Below, piece by piece: positions 1 to 5,288 of a stretch of 5,288 bases of DNA. Below the pieces are notes generated by a model. That model was not told the origin of the DNA. It made no database searches and saw only the letters and a list, made by a program, of their open reading frames with translations. The position numbers were made by a program, and so were the translations under genes. This DNA comes from Flavobacteriaceae bacterium UBA2540 (GTDB lineage: Bacteria > Bacteroidota > Bacteroidia > Flavobacteriales > Flavobacteriaceae). The stretch spans positions 48,635 through 53,922 of the forward strand of contig DDMS01000017.1 in NCBI GenBank assembly GCA_002340765.1. The letters run 5' to 3'. The first letter of the stretch is position 1. Every line of letters starts with the position of its first letter.

Positions 1-374
1 CCTAAAATGATAAAATTGACATTTGTTCCTACAATTTTGATGATGGTCAATGCTATTCTTTTATGCAATTTCCATTTTTCGATGGCAATTGCCAGAATAA
101 ATCCACCAATGTATAAAAAAACGTACATGTGTCCATAAGAGGCTGTTGTTTCTGACAAACTCAAACCACCTGACAATGGAAACAAAATAATGGGCAATAA
201 AGCAGTTACTGCAATAGGAATTGCCTCTGTAATCCACCAAATAGCAATCCAAATAGTGCCTGCTAAAATGGCATTCGCTTCTGAAGATAATCCTTCAGGA
301 TGAAAAAAATACTTGATAAAAATAAAAGCAATCGGACCAAGTAATAAACCTACTTTACTTTTTGAAATCGTCAT
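1..374 (-). CDS. DASS/SLC13-family anion (dicarboxylate/sulfate) transporter, N-terminal part, cut by window edge
   Basis: Seen: an open minus-strand frame from an ATG at 374-372 runs 124 codons off the left edge without a stop. The protein starts MTISKSKVGLLLGPIAFIFI and is very hydrophobic, with membrane stretches at about residues 8-22, 36-66 and 82-98. Residues 46-61 (WWITEAIPIAVTALLP) and 80-109 (YGHMYVFLYIGGF, then AIEKWKLHKRIAL) match the N-terminal signature of the divalent anion:Na+ symporter family. Known: family members import succinate, malate, fumarate, citrate or sulfate across the inner membrane, and full length is usually about 450-500 residues, so roughly three quarters is missing. 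The substrate-binding SNT motifs lie outside the window, so the substrate cannot be read. The gene begins 8 nt after the stop of the upstream lipoprotein hydrolase, which implies one transcript. No Shine-Dalgarno is seen; the gap is AT only, as usual in Flavobacteriia. Confidence 0.87.
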   Translation of the reverse strand, partial: MTISKSKVGLLLGPIAFIFIKYFFHPEGLSSEANAILAGTIWIAIWWITEAIPIAVTALLPIILFPLSGGLSLSETTASYGHMYVFLYIGGFILAIAIEKWKLHKRIALTIIKIVGTNVNFIIL

Positions 375-382
375 ATTATAAA

Positions 383-1306
383 TTAATTAAATAATAATTC
401 AGCTGCATTTTCTGAAGCTGTTGTAAAGTTGTGACTTGCATTGTTTTGGATGTGAAATGTCCAATTAAAATCAAAATTAGCGATTTCAGCTTGTTGTTTG
501 CAAAAATTATAAAAATTTGTTGCACGTTCAACTCTCTGTAAACCTTGAGCATCTGCAAAAAAATTGTGTCTCAAATTACTGTCATTGGGATTGTTATCGA
601 ACTCACCCACTTGAACCAATACATTTTTTGCAAAGAAAATTTCCGTTGATTTATTTTCTAAAATGCTATTTTTAGTTCCATAAGGAAAAGGAACTGATTT
701 GTCAGGAAAAGTGTACCATCCAGCAGCAGAAATCACGATTTGACTGACACGATTATTTGGCTTGAACATCAAAAATCGGTGTGCAAATTGCGCGCCTGCA
801 GAGTGTCCAAAAATGGTATATGAAGTTGATGAATTTTTGAGTTGCTTTTTGAAAAAATCAAAGATAGGTTCAACAATTGAAAGTGACCAATTTGATTCGG
901 GATTCAAGGAGTTTTCTGTTGGATTATCTCCGTCAACATATACATTTCCAAGCGCATAACCATCTCCGGTTGGGAAATTTTGATCAGAAAATTCAGGTGC
1001 AATTATAATAAAATTTAGTGCATTTGATTTGTTGATAAGCGCATTTCTATAGGCATCTGCATTTCTATTTACACCATGAAAAACCATTAAAATTGGCGTT
1101 GAAGAAGTCGCATTTTGAGGAATATAATAAAATATTCTGAGTGTTTTTGAATAGTTTGCCACTGAATAATTATATAAAACAAATCCTGATCCAGTTGTAG
1201 CGCTATTTAATTCATTTTGATTGGTTGATTCATCAGTATTACAACCAAAAAAAAGCATTGAAATCAAAAAAATTAACAATACGCACTTAAAAAAGGATTG
1301 AAACAT
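383..1306 (-). CDS. Exported lipoprotein alpha/beta hydrolase (PHB depolymerase/LpqC-like esterase fold)
   Basis: The 307-residue protein begins with a lipoprotein signal peptide: hydrophobic residues 9-20, then a loose lipobox FFGC with Cys22 as the lipidated residue. NTDES follows, an acidic stretch that in Bacteroidota often marks export to the cell surface. The body is an alpha/beta hydrolase. PILMVFHGVNRNADAYR at 71-87 carries the oxyanion-hole HG (77-78); GHSAG at 167-171 gives the nucleophile Ser169; Asp237 or Glu235 in VGEFDNN is a likely acid; His292 in NNASHNF is the likely base. The HG-x-NRNADxYR pattern resembles the poly(3-hydroxybutyrate) depolymerase/LpqC group, so ester hydrolysis outside the inner membrane is inferred; the substrate is not known and PHB itself is not implied. 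The start is fixed by the signal peptide, since the next Met (17) would destroy it. It is first in an operon with the DASS transporter and divergent from the MocR gene. Confidence 0.85.
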   Translation of the reverse strand: MFQSFFKCVLLIFLISMLFFGCNTDESTNQNELNSATTGSGFVLYNYSVANYSKTLRIFYYIPQNATSSTPILMVFHGVNRNADAYRNALINKSNALNFIIIAPEFSDQNFPTGDGYALGNVYVDGDNPTENSLNPESNWSLSIVEPIFDFFKKQLKNSSTSYTIFGHSAGAQFAHRFLMFKPNNRVSQIVISAAGWYTFPDKSVPFPYGTKNSILENKSTEIFFAKNVLVQVGEFDNNPNDSNLRHNFFADAQGLQRVERATNFYNFCKQQAEIANFDFNWTFHIQNNASHNFTTASENAAELLFN

Positions 1307-1318
1307 TAGTCAAAAATA
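1307..1318 (-). promoter_or_regulatory. Candidate -7 promoter element for the hydrolase-transporter operon
   Basis: On the minus strand TATTTTTG (1318-1311) fits the Bacteroidota -7 consensus TAnnTTTG exactly. It ends only 4 nt before the hydrolase ATG, so a normal start point would fall at or just inside the start codon and the mRNA would be leaderless. A TTTT run (about 1341-1338) at suitable distance is only a partial match to the -33 TTTG. In such AT-rich DNA the match could be chance. Confidence 0.4.
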
Positions 1319-1342
1319 TAATTCAAATTAAAAATTAAAAAC

Positions 1343-1360
1343 GGTACATTTATGGTACCA
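1343..1360. promoter_or_regulatory. GGTAC repeat/palindrome in the divergent intergenic region, candidate operator
   Basis: GGTACATTTATGGTACC (1343-1359) has perfect 5-bp inverted ends and also two GGTAC direct copies (1343-1347 and 1354-1358) 11 bp apart, about one helical turn. TGGTACCA (1353-1360) is itself an 8-bp palindrome. It lies in the middle of the 67-nt region between the two divergent genes. TACATTTA (1345-1352), one mismatch from TAnnTTTG on the plus strand, overlaps it and could be the -7 box of the regulator gene. Binding here could affect both directions. The regulator is the obvious candidate ligand, but this is inference. Confidence 0.4.
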
Positions 1361-1385
1361 ATTTATAAAAAATATGAATACCAAT
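1355..1385 (-). promoter_or_regulatory. Direct repeat ATTGGTAT/ATTGGTAC, 23-bp period: candidate MocR operator
   Basis: Plus-strand GTACCAAT (1355-1362) and ATACCAAT (1378-1385) are 7/8 identical and lie exactly 23 bp apart. Read on the minus strand, towards the hydrolase, this is ATTGGTAT followed by ATTGGTAC. The second plus-strand copy is inside the first codons of the regulator gene (Asn2-Thr3-Asn4), so a protein bound here would cover its start codon, consistent with autoregulation. The same heptamer pair with the same spacing occurs upstream of the other operon. MocR-type regulators such as GabR are known to bind direct repeats, and from memory the GabR half-site is ATACCA. The link to this regulator is inferred. 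Confidence 0.5.
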
Positions 1386-2876
1386 CATAAATTTGCTTTA
1401 GATAGAATTCGGAAAGAATATGAAAAGTCGAATTTTGAAAAAATAAAATACATAAAATTACACAAAGCAATCAAGCAATGTATTTTAAATATTGAGTTGC
1501 CAAATGGTTGGTTATTGCCTTCAACAAGAATTTTAGCAGATGAATTAAAAATTTCAAGAACTTCCGTTTTGAAAGCCTATGAACTGTTGTCACTTGAAAA
1601 ACTGATATCGTCAAAAACTGGCTCTGGAAATAAAATTAAATACCAACCTGAAGAAAAGAAAATCCCAAAAAAGGAAGAAAAAAATATCACAACAACTTTT
1701 AATTATCCAGAAATTTCAGAAAAAGGAATTTCATATTTAAAAAACACATCACTCATTAACAGATTGGATGATGATTTGATTGGATTTAAACCAGGTTTGC
1801 CTCCTTTGGATGTTTTTCCTATCAATCAATGGAAAAGATTATTGAACTCTTATTGGCGTCATATAAAATCATCAGGACTTTCCTATTCAAAATCAACAGG
1901 ACAAGCTGAACTCAAAAAAAGCATTTGTAATTATCTAAATGTCAGTAGAAATATAAAATGCACACCAAATCAAATTGTAATCACCTCAGGTTCATTACAA
2001 TCATTGTATTTGATTGCCAACACCATCATTAATAAAGAAGACACAGTTGTGATTGAAAACCCTGTTTTTCCAAATGTGCATTCCGTTTTTAGAAGTTCGC
2101 AAGCAACTTTGATTTCGGCAAATATAGATTCAGAAGGAATTAATTTGGATGAAATACATTCACAAGAACTAAAAAATCTAAAATTAATTCATGTAACACC
2201 CACAAATCAATATCCTTTGGGTATAAAAATGAGTTTAGAACGCAAAAAAGGGTTGCTTGATTGGGCGTCAAAAAATAGTTGCTTGATTATTGAAAATGAT
2301 TATGAAAACGAAATTGCCAATTATTTAGAGCAAATTCCCTCGATTTATAGTTTAGATAATGAAGATAGAACGATTTATATAGGAACATTTAACAGGTTGT
2401 TGCATCCTTCCATTCGTTTGGGATATATGATTGTTCCAAAATATTTGATGCCTGCCATTGAGGCTTTGCATGAACATTCGCATCGTTTTGTGTCACCTTC
2501 CATTCAAATGGTGATGAACCAATTTATAGAAAAAAACTATTTATATCAGCATCTCAAAAACTGCATTGAAGTTGCCAAAGAACGACATGATGTTTTTAAA
2601 ACAGCTTTTGGAACCCATGTAAAAACCATGACTATTCAAGAAAAACCATTTTCTAGTTTTCATTTGTTAGCATTTTTTAATTCAGAAAAAACAATCAAAG
2701 AAGAAGCTGAAATTATCCAATTGTTGAACCAGCATCAAATAACGGCTTATGCTTTGAGCAAATGTTATGTGCAATCTCCACAAAAAACAGGATTGATTTT
2801 TGGGTATTCAGCGATAAGAACTTCATTGATTAAAAGAAAATTGGAAACAATGGGACATTTATTTAAAGGATTATAA
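1374..2876 (+). CDS. MocR/GabR-type transcriptional regulator: GntR winged helix plus aminotransferase-like domain lacking the PLP lysine
   Basis: At 500 residues this is full length for the MocR subfamily of GntR regulators. Residues about 28-88 form the winged helix: LPSTRILADELKISRTS (48-64) and VLKAYELLSLEKLIS, followed by the wing GSGNKI. A Lys/Glu-rich linker (92-104) leads to a fold-type I aminotransferase-like domain (about 135-500) with ITSGSLQSLYLIANT, IENPVFPN (227-234), HVTPTNQYPLG (273-283), IIENDYENE (305-313) and GTFNRLLHPSIRLGY (337-351). In GabR the last two read EDDYDSE and GTFSK. Here Arg341 stands at the PLP-lysine position and Asn308 at the Asp that binds the pyridine nitrogen, while Tyr310 and Arg348 are kept. 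A Schiff base with PLP is therefore not expected. Function as a DNA-binding regulator of the flanking operons is inferred from position and shared repeats. The start is chosen because no other in-frame Met precedes the winged helix. Confidence 0.93.
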   Translation: MNTNHKFALDRIRKEYEKSNFEKIKYIKLHKAIKQCILNIELPNGWLLPSTRILADELKISRTSVLKAYELLSLEKLISSKTGSGNKIKYQPEEKKIPKKEEKNITTTFNYPEISEKGISYLKNTSLINRLDDDLIGFKPGLPPLDVFPINQWKRLLNSYWRHIKSSGLSYSKSTGQAELKKSICNYLNVSRNIKCTPNQIVITSGSLQSLYLIANTIINKEDTVVIENPVFPNVHSVFRSSQATLISANIDSEGINLDEIHSQELKNLKLIHVTPTNQYPLGIKMSLERKKGLLDWASKNSCLIIENDYENEIANYLEQIPSIYSLDNEDRTIYIGTFNRLLHPSIRLGYMIVPKYLMPAIEALHEHSHRFVSPSIQMVMNQFIEKNYLYQHLKNCIEVAKERHDVFKTAFGTHVKTMTIQEKPFSSFHLLAFFNSEKTIKEEAEIIQLLNQHQITAYALSKCYVQSPQKTGLIFGYSAIRTSLIKRKLETMGHLFKGL

Positions 2877-2878
2877 TA

Positions 2879-2909
2879 ATTGGTATTACTTTTATTTACC
2901 TTTTGGTAT
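2879..2909 (+). promoter_or_regulatory. Direct repeat TTGGTAT x2, 23-bp period: candidate MocR operator upstream of the secreted-protein operon
   Basis: TTGGTAT occurs at 2880-2886 and again at 2903-2909, a perfect 7-bp direct repeat with 23 bp start to start. It begins 3 nt after the regulator stop codon and points towards the downstream operon. Sequence and period match the repeat pair at the other end of the regulator gene, which points towards the hydrolase operon. The second copy overlaps the TTTG of the candidate -33 box, so a bound protein could block or recruit polymerase. Confidence 0.5.
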
Positions 2910-2934
2910 CTAGTGAATCTGCGCATTAAATTTA
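2902..2934 (+). promoter_or_regulatory. Candidate Bacteroidota-type promoter for the secreted-protein operon
   Basis: TTTG (2902-2905), 21 nt, then TAAATTTA (2927-2934) is one mismatch from the TTTG-N19-23-TAnnTTTG pattern. A start point near 2940 would give a leader of about 70 nt. A second -7-like box, TAACTTTA (2992-2999), lies closer to the gene but has no matching -33. The rest of the 136-nt intergenic region is AT-rich, with no convincing terminator for the regulator gene. Confidence 0.35.
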
Positions 2935-3012
2935 ATTTTATGTTAATTTAAAAGTCACATTCGTTTTATTTTATTTTTTACTTTTACACTTTAACTTTAA
3001 AACAATTTAATT

Positions 3013-4035
3013 ATGAAACAATTTTACACATTAGTATTTTTTTTAACAACATCAATTATGTTGTGTCAATCTAACTATTTAGTTGACAATTTTGATTACA
3101 CAGCTGGTCAAGCATTAACTGAAAATGGTTGGAATGCGCATAGTGGAGGAACAACAAACCCTGTGACTGTAAGTAGTGAAGGCTTAAGTTGGACAGGTTA
3201 TATTGGAAGCGCAGTTGGAAATGCTGCATTAGTAACCAAAAATGGGCAAGATGTAAATAAGCGTTTTGGAGCAGACATATCTTCAGGAACTGTTTATGCA
3301 TCTTTTTTAATGAACGTAAATGCCAAAACTTCATTGGCATATTTTTTCCATTTTGGTTATTACTTAAATCAATCAGAACCAGTTCTCATTGCTTTAAATT
3401 CTGCATTCAGAGCAAGAACATATGTGAATCTAGGAACAGATCCTGACACTCAATTTAAATTAGGTCTAACTTTTAATTCAAACAGTTTGGATGATGGTGG
3501 AGAAACTGCTGACTTAAATATTGGTGAAACATATTTAGTAGTTGTAAAATATAAATTTATTGATGGAGTAGATAATGACGAAGTAAGTTTGTTTGTATTT
3601 CCTCAAGGTGCTACAATTACCACTGAACCTGCAACTGCAGATTTAGGTCCATTTACAGGAAGTGCAGAAGATGCTCCAGTTTTACAAAATATCGCTTTAA
3701 GACAATATAATGCCTCTCAAAATGTTACCGTAGATGGTATCTATGTTAGAACTGAATGGAATCTTGTTGATGCAGGAACAGCCTTAAGCACAGACGATTT
3801 TGCATTGTCTCAAATCAGTTTATATCCAAATCCTGTAAACAATGGTACTTTAAATATTGTTACTCCAACAAACGAACTAAAAGAAATTTCTGTGTTTGAT
3901 GTGAGTGGAAGAATGGTTTTAAAAACCAAAACAGAAAATAATAGCATTGATGTAAGTCAATTAAAAACTGGTTTATACTTACTCAATATAAGCATTAATG
4001 GAAGTAAAAAAACTTCTAAAATCATCATTAATTAG
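3013..4035 (+). CDS. T9SS-secreted protein with type A C-terminal sorting domain and a beta-rich N-terminal region
   Basis: The 340-residue protein has a Sec signal peptide (MKQFYTLVFFLTTSIMLC, probable cleavage before Gln19, a common Flavobacteriia pattern). Residues about 22-250 are Gly/Asn/Thr-rich, beta-type sequence: DNFDYTAGQALTENGW (25-40), SGTVYASFLMNV (91-102) and a closing VTVDGIYVRTEWN. This resembles LamG/concanavalin-like jelly rolls in secreted Bacteroidota proteins. No catalytic motif is seen, so binding or adhesion is only a guess. Residues about 268-340 are a type A sorting domain: LYPNPVNNG (270-278), EISVFDVSGRMV (291-302), LKTGLYLLNI (317-326) and a Lys-rich end. Known role: this domain sends the protein across the outer membrane through the T9SS, after which it is cleaved and often anchored to the surface. 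It is the first gene of the group with the lamin-tail lipoprotein and the DcuC carrier. Confidence 0.88.
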   Translation: MKQFYTLVFFLTTSIMLCQSNYLVDNFDYTAGQALTENGWNAHSGGTTNPVTVSSEGLSWTGYIGSAVGNAALVTKNGQDVNKRFGADISSGTVYASFLMNVNAKTSLAYFFHFGYYLNQSEPVLIALNSAFRARTYVNLGTDPDTQFKLGLTFNSNSLDDGGETADLNIGETYLVVVKYKFIDGVDNDEVSLFVFPQGATITTEPATADLGPFTGSAEDAPVLQNIALRQYNASQNVTVDGIYVRTEWNLVDAGTALSTDDFALSQISLYPNPVNNGTLNIVTPTNELKEISVFDVSGRMVLKTKTENNSIDVSQLKTGLYLLNISINGSKKTSKIIIN

Positions 4036-4056
4036 TTTCATAAACTATAAATTTTT
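4033..4056 (+). other. Intercistronic hairpin overlapping the stop codon, followed by a T-rich run
   Basis: TAGTTT (4033-4038), loop CAT, AAACTA (4042-4047) forms a perfect 6-bp stem that includes the TAG stop of the secreted-protein gene, followed by TAAATTTTT (4048-4056). With only one G-C pair it is too weak for a confident intrinsic terminator. It could act as an mRNA 3'-end or attenuation element that gives the first gene more transcript than the next two, or it could be chance. Confidence 0.3.
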
Positions 4057-4061
4057 CAACA

Positions 4062-5072
4062 ATGAATATCAATAGTTTCTCATTAAAATCGTTTTTCTGT
4101 CTACTTTCTCTATCAATCATTTTTAGTTCTTGCGAAAGTGAAGATATTAATCCAACACTTAGTTTGAATTTAAGTTCGACAGATTTGAGCGAGATTGGAA
4201 ATCCTGTTACAATTACAGCTTCGTTAAACAGTGCAGCTTCTGAAAATATTACTATTCCATTGATGTTTTCTGGTTCATCCACAAAAGATGCTGATTACAC
4301 AATTAGTGTTTCAGAAATAGCAATAAACAAAGGGCAAACTACTGGAACTGTAACCATCACTGGAATTGCAGACGGAATTGTAGAAGGAAATGAAACTATT
4401 GATATTAGTATTGGTAATTCAAATGATGTTTTAATCTTGGGCAGTCAAAATATTTCAATAAATTTATTAGATGCTGATTTTGATGCTGATGGAGATGGTG
4501 TTACTGATGCCAATGACGAATGTCCCAATACAGTTGGAGACGCAGCAAATAATGGATGTCCTTTTGTAGGATTTATCATCAATGAAGTGTTGTTTGATCC
4601 TGCAAGTGATATTTCTGGAGACGCAAATGGTGATGGAACAAGAGATGCTAATGCTGATGAATTTATTGAATTTTATAATTCCTCTGCATCTTCCATAGAT
4701 TTAAGTGGCTACACTATTTCTGATGCTTCGCAAGTAAGACATACTTTTCCAAATGGCACAATTGTACCATCAAAAGGTGTAATTGTCGTTTTTGGAGGAG
4801 GAACTCCAACAGGTACTTTTGGTGGAGCCATTGTTCAAACAGCTTCAACAGGATCTATAAATATTACAAATTCAGGTGATATGATAACTGTAAAAAATGC
4901 AAGTGGAACTATTATACTTTCTTTTGATAACACCCCACTACCTAACGAACCTGATGAAGCTTACACAAGATTCCCTGATATTTATGGAGAATTCGAAAGA
5001 TATTCAAATATTCCAGAAGCAAATGGTGTAATTTATACTCCAGGAACAAAAGTAAATGGAACTTCATTTTAA
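4062..5072 (+). CDS. Surface lipoprotein: Calx-beta-like region, thrombospondin type-3 Ca-binding repeat, lamin-tail domain
   Basis: The 336-residue protein has a lipoprotein signal peptide with lipobox FSSC (Cys24), then ESED, an acidic start consistent with surface export. Residues about 30-136 resemble a Calx-beta domain (DADYTIS at 76-82, VEGNETIDISI at 107-117). Residues about 138-167 are a thrombospondin type-3 repeat: DADGDGVTDANDECPNT, then NNGCP, with Asp ligands for calcium and two Cys (154 and 166) placed for a disulfide. Residues about 169-336 are a lamin-tail domain: INEVLFDP (173-180), a second Asp-rich loop GDANGDGTRDANADE (186-200), FIEFYN, DLSGYTISD (213-221), FPNGTIVPSKGVIVVF and a final FPDIYGEFERY. 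No nuclease or other enzyme domain follows, although lamin-tail domains are often fused to nucleases in secreted bacterial proteins. A calcium-stabilised binding or scaffold role is inferred. It starts 26 nt after the secreted-protein gene. Confidence 0.85.
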   Translation: MNINSFSLKSFFCLLSLSIIFSSCESEDINPTLSLNLSSTDLSEIGNPVTITASLNSAASENITIPLMFSGSSTKDADYTISVSEIAINKGQTTGTVTITGIADGIVEGNETIDISIGNSNDVLILGSQNISINLLDADFDADGDGVTDANDECPNTVGDAANNGCPFVGFIINEVLFDPASDISGDANGDGTRDANADEFIEFYNSSASSIDLSGYTISDASQVRHTFPNGTIVPSKGVIVVFGGGTPTGTFGGAIVQTASTGSINITNSGDMITVKNASGTIILSFDNTPLPNEPDEAYTRFPDIYGEFERYSNIPEANGVIYTPGTKVNGTSF

Positions 5073-5079
5073 GTAAAAA

Positions 5080-5288
5080 ATGGCAATTTTAGGACCTGTT
5101 TTATCACTTGTATTTATAATTATAGTAGCTCGTTTGCTATTAAAAAAATACCATCCACATGCGGTTTTATTAATTGCAGGTCTTACAATGCTATTGATTT
5201 CGTTGTTTTTAAAAAACGATTTACCACCTTTAAAAAATCCTACAGGTTTTTCGGGATTTGATTTGTTTGCTTTTATCAAAGAATCTTT
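5080..5288 (+). CDS. DcuC-family C4-dicarboxylate transporter, N-terminal part, cut by window edge
   Basis: The ATG at 5080-5082 opens a frame of 69 complete codons to the right edge: MAILGPVLSLVFIIIVARLL, then KKYHPHAVLLIAGLTMLLIS, then NPTGFSGFDLFAFIKESF. Two membrane segments (about 4-20 and 28-44) are joined by a basic loop. The order of hydrophobic helix, ARxLLKxY, a second helix and TGFSxxDxxxxIK parallels the start of E. coli DcuC (ARYIIKGY, later TGYSATDIVEYVK, recalled from memory). Known: DcuC carriers move fumarate, malate, aspartate or succinate across the inner membrane, with efflux of succinate in fermenting cells. Direction and substrate here are unknown. It starts 7 nt after the lamin-tail lipoprotein stop, after an A-rich spacer (AGTAAAA), so it is almost certainly on the same transcript. 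Confidence 0.78.
   Translation, partial: MAILGPVLSLVFIIIVARLLLKKYHPHAVLLIAGLTMLLISLFLKNDLPPLKNPTGFSGFDLFAFIKES

Noticed and set aside
61..252. Minus-strand 63-codon frame
   Set aside because: It overlaps the DASS transporter in another frame; the longer open frame from 374 has a clear family signature and this one has none.
762..959. Plus-strand 65-codon frame
   Set aside because: It lies wholly inside the hydrolase gene on the opposite strand and shows no motif.
1640..1646. Third ATACCAA copy inside the regulator gene
   Set aside because: It is a single copy with no partner at 23 bp and is in coding sequence; about one chance copy is expected.
2882..2904. GGTA...TACC followed by TTTT as a terminator of the regulator gene
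   Set aside because: The stem is only 4 bp with an 11-nt loop; the GGTAT is better explained by the direct repeat.
2926..2951. Imperfect AT-only inverted repeat (TTAAATTTAA / TTAATTTAA) in the leader region
   Set aside because: It has no G-C pairs and one bulge; this is expected in such AT-rich DNA and it overlaps the candidate -7 box.
3013..3066. Cys18 of the T9SS protein as a lipoprotein site
   Set aside because: The residues before it (IML) do not form a lipobox, and the Gln after it fits ordinary signal peptidase I cleavage of T9SS cargo.
3071..3340. Minus-strand 89-codon frame
   Set aside because: It is antisense to the T9SS protein gene, low complexity and without a family signature.
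4028..4282. Minus-strand 84-codon frame
   Set aside because: It is antisense to the lipoprotein gene start; the opposite strand carries a signal peptide and known domains.
5064..5279. Minus-strand 71-codon frame near the right edge
   Set aside because: The plus strand here encodes a convincing DcuC N-terminus with membrane helices; the antisense frame is its shadow.

Overview
The window is strongly AT-rich and reads as chromosomal DNA of a member of the Flavobacteriia (Bacteroidota). The support is a secreted protein with a type IX secretion (T9SS) type A C-terminal sorting domain, lipoproteins with an acidic stretch right after the lipobox cysteine as on Bacteroidota surface lipoproteins, A-rich start regions without Shine-Dalgarno sequences, and candidate promoters close to the TTTG / TAnnTTTG form of this phylum. 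The genus cannot be told from the sequence.

Layout. On the minus strand, reading leftwards from 1306, a lipoprotein alpha/beta hydrolase (1306-383) is followed after 8 nt by the N-terminal part of a DASS/SLC13-type anion or dicarboxylate transporter (374 to the left edge). Divergently, on the plus strand, lies a 500-residue MocR/GabR-type regulator (1374-2876). After a 136-nt intergenic region comes a second plus-strand group: a T9SS-sorted secreted protein (3013-4035), a lipoprotein with a Calx-beta-like region, a thrombospondin type-3 Ca-binding repeat and a lamin-tail domain (4062-5072), and, after 7 nt, the N-terminus of a DcuC-family C4-dicarboxylate transporter (5080 to the right edge). 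There are no RNA genes, IS elements, CRISPR arrays or intergenic stretches above 300 nt.

How it may work together. The regulator sits between two gene sets of similar make-up: each has exported or surface proteins plus an inner-membrane carrier from a family that transports dicarboxylates or related anions. The heptamer TTGGTAT (or TTGGTAC) occurs as a direct repeat with exactly 23 bp start to start in both flanking intergenic regions, and in each case it reads towards the transporter operon. The simplest inference is that the MocR protein binds both sites and controls both operons as well as its own gene. A possible role is surface hydrolysis or capture of an ester- or acid-containing substrate followed by uptake of carboxylates; the substrate is unknown.

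The most unusual single feature is in the regulator. Its aminotransferase-like domain has Arg at the position of the PLP-binding Lys and Asn at the position of the Asp that contacts the pyridine nitrogen, while the rest of the fold motifs are kept. It may therefore sense something other than a PLP external aldimine.
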